From contig JAMZAV010000958.1 of the NCBI GenBank assembly GCA_024449915.1, forward strand, positions 124,001-188,000: a stretch of DNA of 64,000 nt. The letters run 5' to 3'. The translations under genes were made by a program, and so were the position numbers. Below the pieces are notes generated by a model, which ran no database searches, was not told the DNA's origin, and saw nothing but the letters and a program-made list of their open reading frames with translations. The first letter of the stretch is position 1; each line of letters opens with the position of its first letter. Origin of the DNA: Sweltsa coloradensis (Eukaryota > Arthropoda > Insecta > Plecoptera > Chloroperlidae). Positions 11,508-23,091 of the stretch are shown in pieces.

Positions 11508-11846
11508 TTATTTTGAAGTCATAGTCCACCCACCGCCACCTCGACGGCTGGTCCTCATGGTCCCTGACTGCAGTCCGAGGAGTCCTTTAGCTGTATAGTT
11601 CTGTACTGGCTGCAGTCTCCGGTCGCGAGTCGAGTCCTCCCATGTCCAGCACGTCCCAGTCTCCTCCCTGGTCCCCATCTTTCTTCCCAACGTCCTCTCA
11701 TACTTGCGTTGTCTCCCCCTTGCCCTCGTACCTTGAACTTTTCTCGCTCTTTTCATCCTGTCGACTGACGTCACATTCTCCTCTCCCCATCCTCTCCAAT
11801 CAACGAACTCCTCCGCTTTTTGTTCCTCCAATACCCTCTGTCCCAC
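11508..11846 (-). pseudogene. Possible C-terminal tail of a LINE polyprotein (uncertain)
   Basis: A 112-residue minus-strand frame contains, in its middle third, a basic stretch 'GTRARGRQRKYERTLGRKM' followed by 'CWTWEDSTRDRRLQ'. Non-LTR retrotransposon polyproteins often end in a GxRxRGRxRxxWExxL block followed by a W..A.DR..W block, so a remnant tail is plausible. No reverse transcriptase motifs lie upstream on this strand, and the zinc-knuckle sometimes found before such tails is absent. The frame could equally be chance coding on the complement of a C/T-rich stretch (about 11650-11880). Treat as a hint only. Confidence 0.3.
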
Positions 11847-11849
11847 TCC

Positions 11850-12259
11850 ACTCCCACCTGGTCTTACCTATACGTACATCTTGAATGAGTTTTAATTCAA
11901 AGGGGAACTTTAATGGAAGCACGTTCCTATTCATGACTGCATGAATAGGAAAGAGACAAACATAAAAATATTGAATTAAACTTCGTGTTAATGCTTATAA
12001 CATATAAAATGTACTCTCTACTATCTTCATAGAACATTTATTAAAAATCAGTCTCAAAAGTAAAAATAGACTTTACATTCTTTTCTAGAATAATTTTCTT
12101 GACAAGTGCTCAAAGGAACATTCGTATTTTATTCTAACTTGTTAGTTGTTATGTGAGTCAATTTGAATCAAAATGTGCTGCAGTAATGAGCATACCACCC
12201 ACGATCGTTTTTTTTTCCCTTTCCTTTCCTAGTTCATATCTCTATAGAAGTTTTACATC
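11850..12259. other. No gene seen
   Basis: AT-rich unique sequence preceding the hAT at 12268. No feature is supported. Confidence 0.4.
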
Positions 12260-12267
12260 ACTCTATC

Positions 12268-12908
12268 CAGGGGCGCCGGATATGAAAATTCCGAGGGGTG
12301 CTCAACTTCGTGGAGAAGTGACCAAGTACGGGGGGTTTGGGGGGCAGAGCCCCCCAACATTAGCGCCGCAGGCGAAAAATTTTGAAAATCACGTTTTTAG
12401 AGTGCATTTAGTGCGTTTTAGACAAAAATAGGGGGCTGGATGCAATACCGAAATACTGTAGTTTTTGTACCGCAAAAACTAGAAAACTACCAACAAGAGA
12501 ATTGGAACACTAACGAGATAGATCATCATGTTACCGAAATAATGCAATTTTTTACAGTAAAAACTAGAAAACCGTAAAAAAAAATATGGAAGCAGCAACA
12601 AACAAAGACCCCTCACGTGTTGTAGCAGACTGCAAGAAACAGTCGATATTGTTTCGTTACTTCAATTGTGATTAGGTACCATTAAAGTTGCAAAAATATT
12701 TCAAAATGCAACAACATTGTTTTAATCACTTTGATTGCTTCCAAGTGAAAAATAGAAACATTTTTTTTTTAATACCTCAAAACTTAGTTAGTTATAGGCC
12801 TAACTTTTATTTTAGTCAGGAGGGGTGGTCAGGAGGGGTGCTGCGCACCCCTCCAAACAATCTGAGGGGTGCTTCAGCCCCTGAGCACCCACATAATCGG
12901 CGCCCCTG
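12268..12908. mobile_element. Non-autonomous hAT element with perfect 8-bp target duplication
   Basis: The terminal inverted repeats CAGGGGCGCCG and CGGCGCCCCTG are perfect over 11 bp. The flanking ACTCTATC (12260-12267 and 12909-12916) is an exact 8-bp duplication, which marks this as a relatively recent hAT insertion. Subterminal GGGGTGCTCA-type motifs occur near both ends. The interior carries the family block 'GGGGGGCAGAGCCCCCCAAC..AGCGCCGCAGGCGAAAAATTTTGAAAATCA'. It is 641 bp, with no transposase frame. Confidence 0.9.
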
Positions 12909-12916
12909 ACTCTATC

Positions 12917-14361
12917 ATTTGGGACTAAACGTGAGGCCACATCCAAGTGGCGAAACATTGCGTGGACGATGAACCCTTTAGTTTCGTTCATTTGTTCCAC
13001 TCAGTTACTCCCGGTGACGATCATAAACAAAGTTCACGTGAACAAGTGAACACTGTAAGTCCCGCGTGGCCCTCTCGTAAATACCTGTTGATCAGATCAC
13101 GCGTTACACACGAGAGACCATAGGTTCGATACCAGTCTTGGACAGGATCCAGTTCCGTTTTAGGGAACTTTCTTGGAAGTGCGTTTCTTTTCCTACATCA
13201 GAAACGTGCATCTTAAAAGTTTCTGTTTTGTGGAATGCATGATGACTTGATTACGCTTTACTGTCTGAAATGTAAAGTGAAAATTAGTCAAGTTTTTATA
13301 ACAGTTTAAAAATCAGTAACTTCTATCGGAGCTCCTTTTGAGAAACAAGAAAGTTTTAAAAATTATAATTGAAGGGGGTTGTTTATTTTTCCGACAAAGC
13401 ATATCTTTTTTCCCTTGTTTTGTAGAGAAGGTCAAGTTTAAGATCATGATTTTTAGGACTCCTACACTAAAAATAAAACAAACATTAGTGATTACGATAT
13501 TTCAAAGGTTTATCAACCTCCTTCACCAGGTTTTTAATGACAGTTGAAAAAAACATGACAACAGAATACAATAATACCGACCTGCTTCAAACTATACCGA
13601 CTCAAATGGTCAAGGTTTCCTCAAAAGGCGATTGCTGAAATTTGGATTCGATCATCCATCCTCCAGTCCTCTATCTCCGTACCATATTTCGAGAATGCAA
13701 TACTTTCGTACTTTTGTAGGTACGAATTAAAACGATGTACAAAGCACTGTATGAAATTCAAAATTGTTTGATTAAATATTTCTCGTCAGCCTTTTTTTGT
13801 CCATTTAATTCACAGATTGTTTCCTACCAAGTCCTCAAAGTACATATTATTACAAACGTTCATTTTTGGCCGATATTTACAAATTTCGTATGACCGAACG
13901 GGGACCCCAAATTGAAAATTCTTTTTCTGAAAAGTGTTACTTCACCACAACGTCTACTTCCCGCTCTAGCCTTGTAGGTACTGAAGCAAGTTGTAAGCTT
14001 CTCCTAGGTCATCCGGCGGTCGCTCGTTCACTCGAGTTTGTCCTCCAGTGAGAAAACATAAGTTAACCACTCTCACCACAAATTGCTCGACCGCTGTCAC
14101 GTCCTCGTGTTTGCACAGTATTACCAACCGGTTCTTATTTCTAAAAACTTAAACGCTTCCAATCAAAAACAGTTTATAACATTCAATGCAAGTGAATATG
14201 ATGAATAAATAAACATGGCCCTAAATCATTAACTTGCTTATTACTGGAACATCTTGCTCCAGGGTTTTTTGTTTTATAATGATGGCCGCATTGTTCAACT
14301 GAGGACTGCATAAGTTGTGCGACTTGGTTTGCATGTAATGGGGTGAGGGGGGGGGTCGTCT
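12917..14361. other. No gene seen; isolated tRNA-like B box
   Basis: 'GGTTCGATACC' at about 13121-13131 matches a tRNA/SINE B box, with 'GATCAGATCACGCG' upstream, but a convincing A box at the right spacing is lacking. The rest is AT-rich with no supported exon. Confidence 0.35.
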
Positions 14362-14369
14362 TTTGTTGA

Positions 14370-14921
14370 CTAAGGGCTTGAGTAGAAGGGGTGGGTATAA
14401 GATGAGGGGTTCATTGTTCAGAACATAGAAGTACGCCCATGTTGATTACACGAATGAGGCCTAGGTGCTGGTTTTAGGGGATTATTATCTAGGTGAAAAT
14501 GTTAGCTCTTCACGTTTAAAATTGTTGAAGCCTATGTTAGGCTATTGGTAGGGTATGGACTTATGACTTTTTGTTTGGGAATTATTTTGTTCCTTTTATT
14601 AGAATTGGGATTGTACAATGGATTGTAAAGGGTTGGAATTAATTGTTTATGATGGTGAGTATTCAAGAGGATGAATGGTGATTGATGACGAAGAACGAAT
14701 ACAAAAAGATACCAAATTCGGGATTCAAACCCACTTCCTAGCTCGGACCAGCGCCCTACTGTGTAAGGTATGGGCCACCGCGGACTGTATAAATTGGTTA
14801 TATTTTTACTTTACAATGTCCTATTGAAGAATGGAGATTTAAACTTCCTGAACCCACATTTTGCGGTTTATCCCCCCCCCCCTCCCCTCAGGACTGCCAA
14901 ATTCCCTTGCTTATGCCCTTG
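14370..14921. mobile_element. Probable hAT element carrying a tRNA-derived SINE
   Basis: The right end TATGCCCTTG matches the hAT end at 11408. The left end CTAAGGGC is a slightly altered inverted partner. Flanks TTTGTTGA (14362-14369) and TTTGTTCA (14922-14929) agree at 7 of 8 positions. A C-rich run sits just inside the right end, as in other members. The SINE at 14725-14796 lies inside it. The worn left terminus keeps this below certainty. Confidence 0.55.
14725..14796 (-). repeat. tRNA-derived SINE (family S1), head region
   Basis: Read on the minus strand it shows an A-box-like 'GCGGTGGCCCATACC', then 'AGGGCGCTGGTCCGA' and the B box GGGTTTGAATCCCG. It aligns block by block with 23092-23240 on the plus strand, including the downstream 'TTTTTGTA..TCGT' and the CATCA-rich tail. 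This is a SINE relic, not a functional tRNA, because the acceptor stem does not pair. Confidence 0.7.
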
Positions 14922-14929
14922 TTTGTTCA

Positions 14930-16754
14930 CTTGCTAATTTACTCATTGTTGATTTCATTGTTCGCATTGTTATTCCACGCAACAGCAAACAATTATCCAG
15001 GATATGAGCAAATAAGCAAGAAATAATTTATAGGTTTTGGATTGACCCTTATGCTATAAGCAACATCATCGTATTCCGCTGACTATTCAGAGCTTTCGTT
15101 TATTCGATGCAATTAAACCATAAACCAATTTCAGATTTTGGTAGAAGCGATTGATTATTTAGCGGTATTGCGGCTACATTTCCAATTCCAATTAAACATT
15201 TCAATTTTGAGGCTGTAGCCCCGTTCGTTCTATAACTTTCACGTGTCTACGATTTAAAATCAAACACCGCAGTATTTAATTAAGCGCTCACATCCAACGA
15301 CTTCCTTGCCCATTATCAATTCCACCACAACTCCTGTTAGGCGTTAATAATCACCAAACGCCAAATAACTCTACAAGGTCAAACTATATCACAAACGAAG
15401 CAAGCACACATAACACACGCCACTTAAGATTTATGTTTTCTGGATTTTATAGCTAAACACTAGTTTTTGCTCATTGTATCATTGTCACCTCGAACTTGGC
15501 GGATCGTAAACAATCATGGCTTATTGAGCTTAGGCGCTATGTACCGAGGATCATTGAGTCTTACAAGTGTAATTACTCTCTATTACTGGTGCTATTGTTT
15601 ATGACCTGCACGTGTCAAGCTTCTAATTCTCGCGGTTGGGTGTTCTTTGGATTTTTTCCAAATAAATTATTATTTATTCGTGGCTTTTGTTACGTTATTA
15701 CTTAAGACTTGTGGTTACACATATGCTAAATTTCCGTATTTTGTGTGGATTTGGTTAGGACTAATCTTGTAAATTGTAAGAATGTAAATTAGCTCCTAGC
15801 ACATGGCCCAGTCTATAGTTTACTACTTAAAATGACTAAAATTTAAACAAAAACGTCTAAAATGGTGACTCAATTACTATAATTTTTAGTCATCAGTTGT
15901 TAGAGTGTGTTATAGGTAACTTGTTGCATTGTATTTTTTTCCATTTGTAAATTGTTTTTTAAGGAATGTACACCCGGTAAACCAAAAATATATTTGACAA
16001 AGACCTTCACTATGACCCGGGAAAAACTTTTCTAAACTTTAAACGTTTTTACGTTTTTAATACGTGGTCAAAATTAAAAACACGAAGGTTAATAGGGTTA
16101 ACATTCAGCAAATCAATTAAGTATTGCTCATATCGTTTATATTATTAATTTTGATCTTTCCATCAATCACAATACAAAAAACAATACTGTTTTTTCCCTG
16201 AAGGCGGAGATGGATAGTTGTTTGGATGTTTACTCAAAAGTAAAGCAACATTTTGTGACAAGTGGTTGTCAAAATCTGAAATTCGTTGTAGCAGGATTTG
16301 AGATTGATGGGAGCTCAGCTATGTTTGGCTGTATTTAGAATTATGATGGATGTCGATTCTAATCCACTCGTATTGATTTCCAAATTATACTTGTCAGGCT
16401 TGCGATGACTCTCCATTCCCCTCACTCGATTTAGGCCTAAACGACACTAAAAAGTAAAAAGTAATAAGTGGTTGACCATCCGAGTTATCCATCGATTGTA
16501 CCTCCTCCAGGTCACACTTCAGTTTACCTGGTTTCACTCCCTCAAGGTTACAACAACAAAATTATTAAGAAAATATCTTTTTGTAGGACACTTTATAAGG
16601 AAAATGTAAAAAACTTAAGACTGTTGTCTGAACTCGAGAAACCCAGCTTTTTACGCAGAACGCAGTGGTTTAGTCTGGATCACTTGGAAGCTCAATCGTT
16701 TGTCCTATCGGGTTGTGGTTTACACAAAAATGTTAAATAAGAATGTTAGAATAG
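14930..16754. other. No gene seen; AT-rich unique sequence
   Basis: Open frames at 15496-15705 and 16468-16740 have no domain and no clear splice borders. Nothing else was recognised. Confidence 0.4.
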
Positions 16755-16899
16755 CGCTATCAGAGCACATTTTCTAATAATTGCTCACTTTTGTTAGTAA
16801 CTGATCGTAAAGGTGCCACCAAATTGGTAATTTGGGGTAATTTGACAAGCTTGCTTAGGTGAAAAAATATTTGAAATGTTAAAATGTGCTCTGATAGCG
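16755..16899. mobile_element. Short MITE with 19-bp perfect inverted termini
   Basis: CGCTATCAGAGCACATTTT at the left end is perfectly inverted at the right end. Total length is 145 bp, with no coding capacity. No unambiguous target duplication, so superfamily is not assigned. Confidence 0.8.
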
Positions 16900-18556
16900 A
16901 CATGCGCCAAAAAATTCAAATTTTGGGGGTGAAAATTGGAGGTAGAAAAGTGGTGTGATGTGGTATGTGATACTAGCTGGATTTGCCGACCAAGCGAATA
17001 TTTAAATGGACATTTAACATTGTAACGACGGGTATCGAGTCAATGATATCCCAAACTGTTGTACAGCGTTTTAAACGACGGTTGTCTGTCATTCCTATAT
17101 ATATTATGATTTTATGTTGTTGCTGCATTGTACTCAGTTGTAAGGTAAACAATTTATAAGGTGTATCCTGTTGCTTTTTTCTTTATTACACAGATCTGAG
17201 CTCACATTGTAAAATCGTATTACATCAAACTTGCACTTGGATATTTCACACAACACTGACTGAACTCGCTGTTGGAGATATAAATAAACACAAATGTAGG
17301 TTAAAAGTGTCGAGATGAGGTTCGTGAACTTGCGTGGGTTGCATCCTCAGCCTCTAGTGTTTTGTAATGCAGGCATTGAATGAATTATAGACGTATTTAT
17401 GCGCTTTTGAGAATCTTAATCGACCTCTTTACACTTTTCTATTTTAATAAAATGCATTTTTTCCCTCCAATTCCTATACATTAAACTCGTGGAGCTTCTT
17501 CTGTTGTCGATTGGTTCTCTAAATAAAATAAAATAAACTATAAAGATAATCAAAATTTATCTTTATCATCATCTGTTACGTAATCTGTTGTTTGAATTTT
17601 AAGTAATTGGACTACTGCACTTTAGTTGTTTCGATATATAGGCCTATAGGGTTTAAACGTTTAGTAAAGTTTTGATTCTTGTGTAGTCCTGTCATTCGTT
17701 GTTCCACCAAAGATTAGTCACATGACTAATCTTTGGTTCAACATCAGAGACACACCGTTAAAAACCGTGATTTGTAAATAATTTTCAATATCAATTCACC
17801 GCTTTTAGTCGGAACAAAAAGGGATATTCAAATAAGTTCCATCACAAATATCTTCCCTTAACCACATTTTATTATACAATCTACAAGTATTTCACAAGAT
17901 CTCAAGTCCAAAATTTTCAAGGGGGGAGAGAAATTTCGCTGTGAACTAAATGTTAAATAATTTTCACCCCCAATTCACCGCTATGGGCACAAAGAAAACT
18001 AAAATTTACTTTTATTTACACCCCATGCAAATACCTGCCTCTGTTCATCATCGTTGTTGCATCTTTTAGGAGCATATAGTGAATACCACGTTCATGCGTT
18101 TTCAACTCAAATTTGATCAATTAACAATGTGCGACATATTTCCGCCCGCACACCTGTACAAGTGACGTCGTACGATGTGTGTGCAGGGTTTACGCAACGT
18201 GACAAGTTCATGCGTGTATACATTACACGACTAAAGCAAATAGTTTGCAGTGCAGGAGCTTATTTTAGACTCGCCTGTCTTCACAGATATCATCTAGAAA
18301 TAGATTGTGTACGCTAGAAGGCAGGGTTCATTTGCTATTGCAACCACTCGGATCAAAGTTGTTCTAGTGCAAAATGCGACATGCTGTACATAGATTTACT
18401 ATATTATTACTGTTGATCGAATATAATATACTTTACACACCCATTCTACAAGAATGTCTTCAAAAACATGTTGCATCATCGAGTATCACCATTTATACAA
18501 TTAATTTATTGATTTTATGTTTGTATAATTCTCCAGATATGAACATATTATTATAA
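16900..18556. other. No gene seen; contains one tight hairpin
   Basis: AT-rich. The palindrome at 17707-17736 pairs CCAAAGATTAGTCA with its complement around a 2-base loop. No coding or RNA gene was recognised. Confidence 0.45.
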
Positions 18557-18736
18557 ACTAGGGAAACGTCAAAGTCGTTGTTAAACGAGTGAGTGAGCCA
18601 TGTGTATAGTACCCGGTATCATTCCCCATACTGGGCTAGATCCAGCCTTAGGTATATGGGAGAAAAGGCGATGTTCCCAGGTACTCAACACTTGGCTCAC
18701 ACACTCGTTTAACATCGACTTTGGCGTTTTCTTAGT
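18557..18736. repeat. 180-bp fold-back unit made of two inverted Helentron-like 3' ends, copy 1
   Basis: Begins ACTAGGGAAACG and ends CGTTTTCTTAGT. The outer 44 bp on each side are inverted copies of the same family B 3' terminus (hairpin plus TTAAACGAGTGAGTGAGCC). The centre has 'GTACCCGGTATCATTCCCCATACTGGGCTAGATCC' and a partly complementary 'GTACTCAACAC'. A normal Helentron has this terminus once; here two face each other. Confidence 0.75.
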
Positions 18737-18895
18737 TTAAATTGAACATTTAAAATGCGAATCGTGTTCAAAACGTATTAGAGTGAAACATTAACAAATT
18801 TCCAAGATAAAACAAAATCACCTAATTTTTATTTCCCATTTCACATCCCTCAAAAATAATATGTAGGTGTAAAAATATAAAAAAGTTCAAAACTA

Positions 18896-18967
18896 ACGGG
18901 TATCGAACCCCAACCCTCCGTGCGGTAGGCTACATGCTTATACCACTAAGCCATGCCAGCCACGTAG
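18896..18967 (-). repeat. tRNA-like segment within Helentron-like family B
   Basis: On the minus strand there is an A-box-like TGGCTTAGTGGTATAAGC and a B box GGGTTCGATACCCG at typical spacing. Two further copies at 19935-20007 and 20369-20439 sit in the same position of the repeated unit, so it was carried along with the element. Probably an old SINE or tRNA pseudogene. Confidence 0.65.
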
Positions 18968-19228
18968 ATCTCGTCCCGCTAGCTGCTACTAAACAAATGG
19001 TATCGATATTTAAAAAAAAATCAGGGATTAAATCGCAATGGATCTAGCTGATTTTGTTAACAGTTCTCAGTAAACTCGTGCCGAATGTCTGTTTAAAATT
19101 TCAGCGCAATCTGTTCAGCGGTTCGGCTGATTTACGACGTACAGACAGACAGAATCACAGAATGAGAGCCGTTTGTGTTGAATGGAGACACTCAGTCGCT
19201 CCGCTCCCTCGTTTAATCACACGAATAT

Positions 19229-19775
19229 ACTAGGGAAACGCCAAAGTCGTTGTTATAAATAAAAATAAATAAATTTTATTTAGAGTCTACCCACTCAGTT
19301 ATATAGAACTGATTTTCAGTGGGGGACTTTAAATCAAAGCGACCAAGCCAACCCTGCAGGCCCCGACGCAATCGACGAGTGAGCGATAACCAACCAAAGA
19401 TCGATATTTTTTAATTGGAAATATAGCAATCAGTGGTATGGACAGTGCGAACACCCGCGAATCAACGCCAGAATCAACAAGGCCGATTCAGAACAACTCC
19501 GAAATTATGATGTGCTTCGTTGCTAGGACGGCTCCAAAATCACCGTTTACAAACTCCTAAAACAAGAACTGATGGACTGAAGTCCAAATCAGAAGTTAAA
19601 AAACTTCTGACTTTAACGGGAATCGAGTGAGTGAGTGAGCCAAGTGAATTGAGTACCCGGGAACATCCCCTTTCCTCCCCTATACTAAGGATCTAGCCCA
19701 GTATGAGGAATGATACCGAGTACTCAACACTAGGCTCACTCACTCGTTTAACAACGACTTAGGCGTTTCCCTAGT
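19229..19775. mobile_element. Helentron-like family B fold-back unit split by a SINE
   Basis: Starts ACTAGGGAAACGCC at 19229 and its inverted end GGCGTTTCCCTAGT finishes at 19775. Compared with the 180-bp units at 18557 and 20033, the left arm is interrupted after GTCGTTGTT by a SINE (19254-19614) and resumes with CGAGTGAGTGAGTGAGCC. This is a clear nested insertion: the SINE is younger than the unit. Confidence 0.75.
19254..19614 (-). repeat. SINE family S2, nested copy (body and tail)
   Basis: The reverse complement matches the SINE at 28491-28836 plus 30211-30262: 'TTTTTTAACTTCTGA', 'CCATCAGTTCTT', 'GTAAACGGTGA(T/C)TTTGGAGCCGTCCTAGCAACGA', then the 3' hairpin CCCCCACTGA..ACTGAGTGGG, TAGACTCTAAAT and an AAATA-type tail. 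The tRNA-like head is missing, so it is 5'-truncated. Confidence 0.8.
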
Positions 19776-20032
19776 TATATAAATTGAACATTTGAAATGC
19801 GAATCGTATTCAAAACGTATTAGCGTGAAACATTAACAAATTTCTAAGATAAAACAAATCACCTAAGTTTTATTTCCCATTTAACACCCCTCCAAAATAT
19901 AATGTAGGTGTAAAAAATATAAAAAAGTTCGAGCTAACGGGTATCGAACCTCAACCCTCCATGCGGTAGACTAAAATGCTTACCAATAGGCCATGCAAGC
20001 CACGTAGTTGTAGTCCCGATAGCTGCTACTAA
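19776..20032 (-). repeat. Partial family B interior with tRNA-like segment
   Basis: Matches the first half of 18740-19000 ('AATTGAACATTTGAAATGCGAATCGT', 'AAAATCACCTAA') and includes the second tRNA-like copy at 19935-20007. It stops at 'AGCTGCTACTAA', where the next fold-back unit begins, so the 5' end is missing. Confidence 0.65.
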
Positions 20033-20212
20033 ACTAGGGAAACGCCAAAGTCGTTGTTAAACGAGTGAGTGAGTCATGTGTATAGTACCCGGTATCATTC
20101 CCCATACTGGGCTAGATCCAGCCTTGGGTATATGGGAGGAAAGGGGATGTTCCCGGGTACTCAACACTTGGCTCACTCACTTGTTTAACAACGACTTTGG
20201 CGTTTCCCTAGT
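20033..20212. repeat. 180-bp fold-back unit, copy 2
   Basis: The same length as copy 1 at 18557-18736 and nearly the same sequence. Its right terminus CCCTAGT is less altered than that of copy 1. Both arms carry the complete family B 3' terminus in opposite orientations. Confidence 0.78.
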
Positions 20213-20707
20213 TTAAATTGAACATTCAAAATGCGAATCGTGTTCAAAACCAAGACAAAACAAAATCACCTAAATTTCCAATACAAAACAAAATCACCTA
20301 ATTTTTGTTTCCCATTTAACACCCCTCAAAAATAACATGTGGGTGTAACAATATAAAAAATTCGATCTAACAGGTATCGAACCCCAACCCTCCGTGCGGT
20401 GGGCTAAATGCTTACCATTAGGCCATGCTAGCCACGTAGTTAACGTCCCATTAGCTGCTTCTAAACAAAATGCTTTCGATATTTTAAAAAATTACATTTT
20501 TATTTATTGTAGGATTAAATCGCAATGGATCTAGCTGAATTTGTTAACAGTTCTCAGTAAACTCGTACCGGATGTCTGTTTAAAATTTCAGCGCAATTTG
20601 TTCAGCGGTTCGGCTGATTTTCGACGTACAGACAGACAGACAGAATCACAGAATAAGAGCCGTTTGAGTTGAATGGAGACACTCAGTCGCTCCGCTCCCT
20701 CGTTTAA
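20033..20707 (-). mobile_element. Helentron-like element, family B, copy 2
   Basis: Same layout as copy 1: the 3' end at 20033 and the 5' end TTAAACGAGGGAGCGGAGCG (complement) at 20707. It contains the third tRNA-like copy (20369-20439) and a small internal duplication of an 'AAAATCACCTAA' block at about 20262-20300. Confidence 0.68.
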
Positions 20708-20947
20708 CAAATGCTATCGATATTTTAAAAATCACATTTTTATTTATTGTAGGATTAAATCGCAATGGATCTAGCTGATTTTGTTAGCAGTTCTCAGTAA
20801 ACTCGTACTGGATGTCTGTTTAAAATTTCAGCCCAATCTGTTCAGCGGTTCGGCTGATTTTTGACGTACAGATAGACAGACAGAATCACAGAATGAGAGC
20901 CGTTCGAGTTGAATGGAGACACTCGGTCGCTCCGCTCCCTCGTTTAA
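20708..20947 (-). repeat. Duplicated family B 5' end
   Basis: A second copy of 'AAATGCTATCGATATTTT' through 'GTCGCTCCGCTCCCTCGTTTAA' placed directly after the first (20466-20707), about 240 bp, with few differences. A tandem duplication of the element end. Confidence 0.8.
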
Positions 20948-21225
20948 TCAGACATTAAAAAAGAGTTAATTTTGTTTTAAATTTTATTTAAAAAGTTAAA
21001 TTCAACAAAAAATTACCCTTATTTTAAGTTTTTTTAAATGTGTTAATTATAATGTACTTCCAGGTTGACAAGCACTTTCACTAACAACTTATAATTATAA
21101 TGAGCAGGTTATTTTCTTAAATTACCTATTGTGACTAATTATTTACTAAACTACCTTTAACCTCGTAGGTTTTAAAGACTTGTGTCCCTCTCTTTATCAT
21201 TGTTGCGGCCCTATGCGTAGTGTTT

Positions 21226-21809
21226 TTGGATGAGCGAAGCGAAGACTTCAATTTCACCGACCCCCAAAAAATTTAGCTCGGGTGTTTTTTTTTGTTTTGT
21301 TTTGTTTTTTTTCGTTTTTCTGTCTGTTTGTTCGCTCTCTACCGGGCAAACGGCATATGCGATCTTGATGAAAATTTGACACGACCTTCGTTTTCTCTGA
21401 ACTTAGACTTGCCACGTTTTTGGGTACAATCGAAGAAATATTTCTCATAAATATCGTACTTTTACGATTTTTTTCGATTTTAGTGCGATATTTTCGTGCC
21501 ATTTGGGCCAATTCTGATCAAACGGGTGGGGCTACAACGTTCATATTATACATGGACATTAAGGTTATGGTGATGTAGTACCTTTTGAAAGAAAATGTTG
21601 AAAAAGTTATCCAGAATCCATAGAAATATAGCTTTTAATGTAAGATTTTTACAACAAATTAACAAGAAACAATAGAAACTTGACAACAATCATCTACAAT
21701 GCGTCGGCAGAAAAACAAAGCACTTGCAAAAGTAAAGATATCCCACGCAAACTAAAAACTTTAAAAAAGCTCATCCATCAACGCGGCGGGACTTTAGCGT
21801 TTTCCTAGT
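21226..21809 (+). mobile_element. Helentron-like element, family A variant, copy 4
   Basis: Begins TTGGATGAGCGAAGCGAAG. Ends with GCTCATCCATCAACGC, hairpin to GCGTTTTCCTAGT. Sub-family differences from copies 1-3 are 'CACCGACCCCCAAAAAATTTAGC' near the start and 'CTCTACCGGGCAAACGGCATATGCGATC'. Its interior after 21490 is unlike copies 1-3. The fragments at 5150-5275 and 46760-47073 belong to this variant. Confidence 0.72.
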
Positions 21810-23091
21810 AAATAAGAAAATTAGTGGTGTGTTGCACGCTGAATGTGTAAGTAATGAAGATAAACGAGTCTCAATTTGTATTTCGATGTCTGCCCATGCA
21901 AGTGAAATAAGTTTGTTCTTGGTTGCGGACATGATTGTTGCCAAGAGTTGTGTTTCTCCGGACCTTCGTGTTGGTGACTAAGCTCAACTAACCCGCGGAA
22001 CACAATTATTTTAGTATTGTGTTGCAACGAAAGTGAGCCCTACATTACATTAACATGATTGCATCATGAAATAGGGTAGTTTTACGTGTTAGACGTTTTT
22101 CTACGAATCGTTTTGAAATGCAACCTACTTTATTACTATACTACACACGTCACAACAAATTGCATTTTTTTTTTTAAATATTTCTTGTGCTTTAATATTT
22201 AGTTTGTTCGTGAGGGCATACACGATTCTATACAAAGTAGTCTACAAACTTGTCCCGAAAGCTTTCCCCGTAAGTAGCTTTTTTTTCAAGCAGTGAAATA
22301 TAAAGTTAAACTTCGTAATATAAAGAAAAACTTTGAAGGCCCTATTAGTTTTGCGAATTTTTCTCTATTGAATTAACGAATACACCGATCGATGTTGATT
22401 ACTATTTAAGGAAACATTAATTCTATAAAAATTTAGACTTACCTGCCCCATTTTATAGTGCGATCAAAGAAAAATGTATCAAAAAACTTCCATACACACA
22501 ATTTGTAATATTACCAAAACGATTGCTGAATGCTTGAGCAATTCCTATATGGTTGGTTGGTCAGTTCCAATCTACAATTTCTACTGTAAACAATGGCAAA
22601 ACAAAACTGAAGTAAAAGCGTGTACCTAATAATATAAAAATAGGATTCATAAGTATAAATATACTCATCCTTCAACGTGTAACTATGAATAGCGATCGCT
22701 TCCATTCATTGTCACTGTTATGTGTTCCATGAAGGGTATCAGTGCGTCCTACTGTTCATTATTTTTAGTGTAATTATCAAGCTAACAATGATACCGCAAT
22801 CACTCCATGTTACACAGTACTAAGATAGCGACACACAAAACAATCGGAATATTGATAATTATCGCACTATGTACTGTACAACTAAACAATTACCATTCAT
22901 ATCTCTAACTAGACAAGTTTGGAACGAACAGAAATATCAAGTTTTCAATTTTCTTCGTTTTGTTCAGTTCTGTATAGTTTATAACTTATATAGGCCTATA
23001 TAATTACTTGGCTGTTCAACTGCTCGCATTTTTTTTTAAAGATTAATATTATTATGTCGAACATCAATGTGTGTTGTTTCACATGTTAGAA
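21810..23091. other. No gene seen; AT-rich unique sequence
   Basis: No domain-bearing frame. Short frames at 21821-22027 and 22511-22705 are unsupported. Confidence 0.4.

Larger units (their letters stand above)
18557..19216 (-). mobile_element. Helentron-like element, family B, copy 1
   Basis: Read on the minus strand, the 5' end is TTAAACGAGGGAGCGGAGCG (right side), followed by the GTCTGTCTGT block and 'GCCGAACCGCTGAACAGAT'. The 3' end (left side) has the inverted partner CTCGTTTAA, a hairpin AACGACTTTGGCGTT and the terminus CCTAGT. It shares terminus and architecture with family A. A tRNA-like segment is included at 18896-18967. Non-autonomous. Confidence 0.68.

Noticed and set aside
18896..18967. 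Functional tRNA gene cluster (three copies)
   Set aside because: All three sit in the same position of a transposable unit and accumulate differences; better read as a carried SINE or pseudogene.
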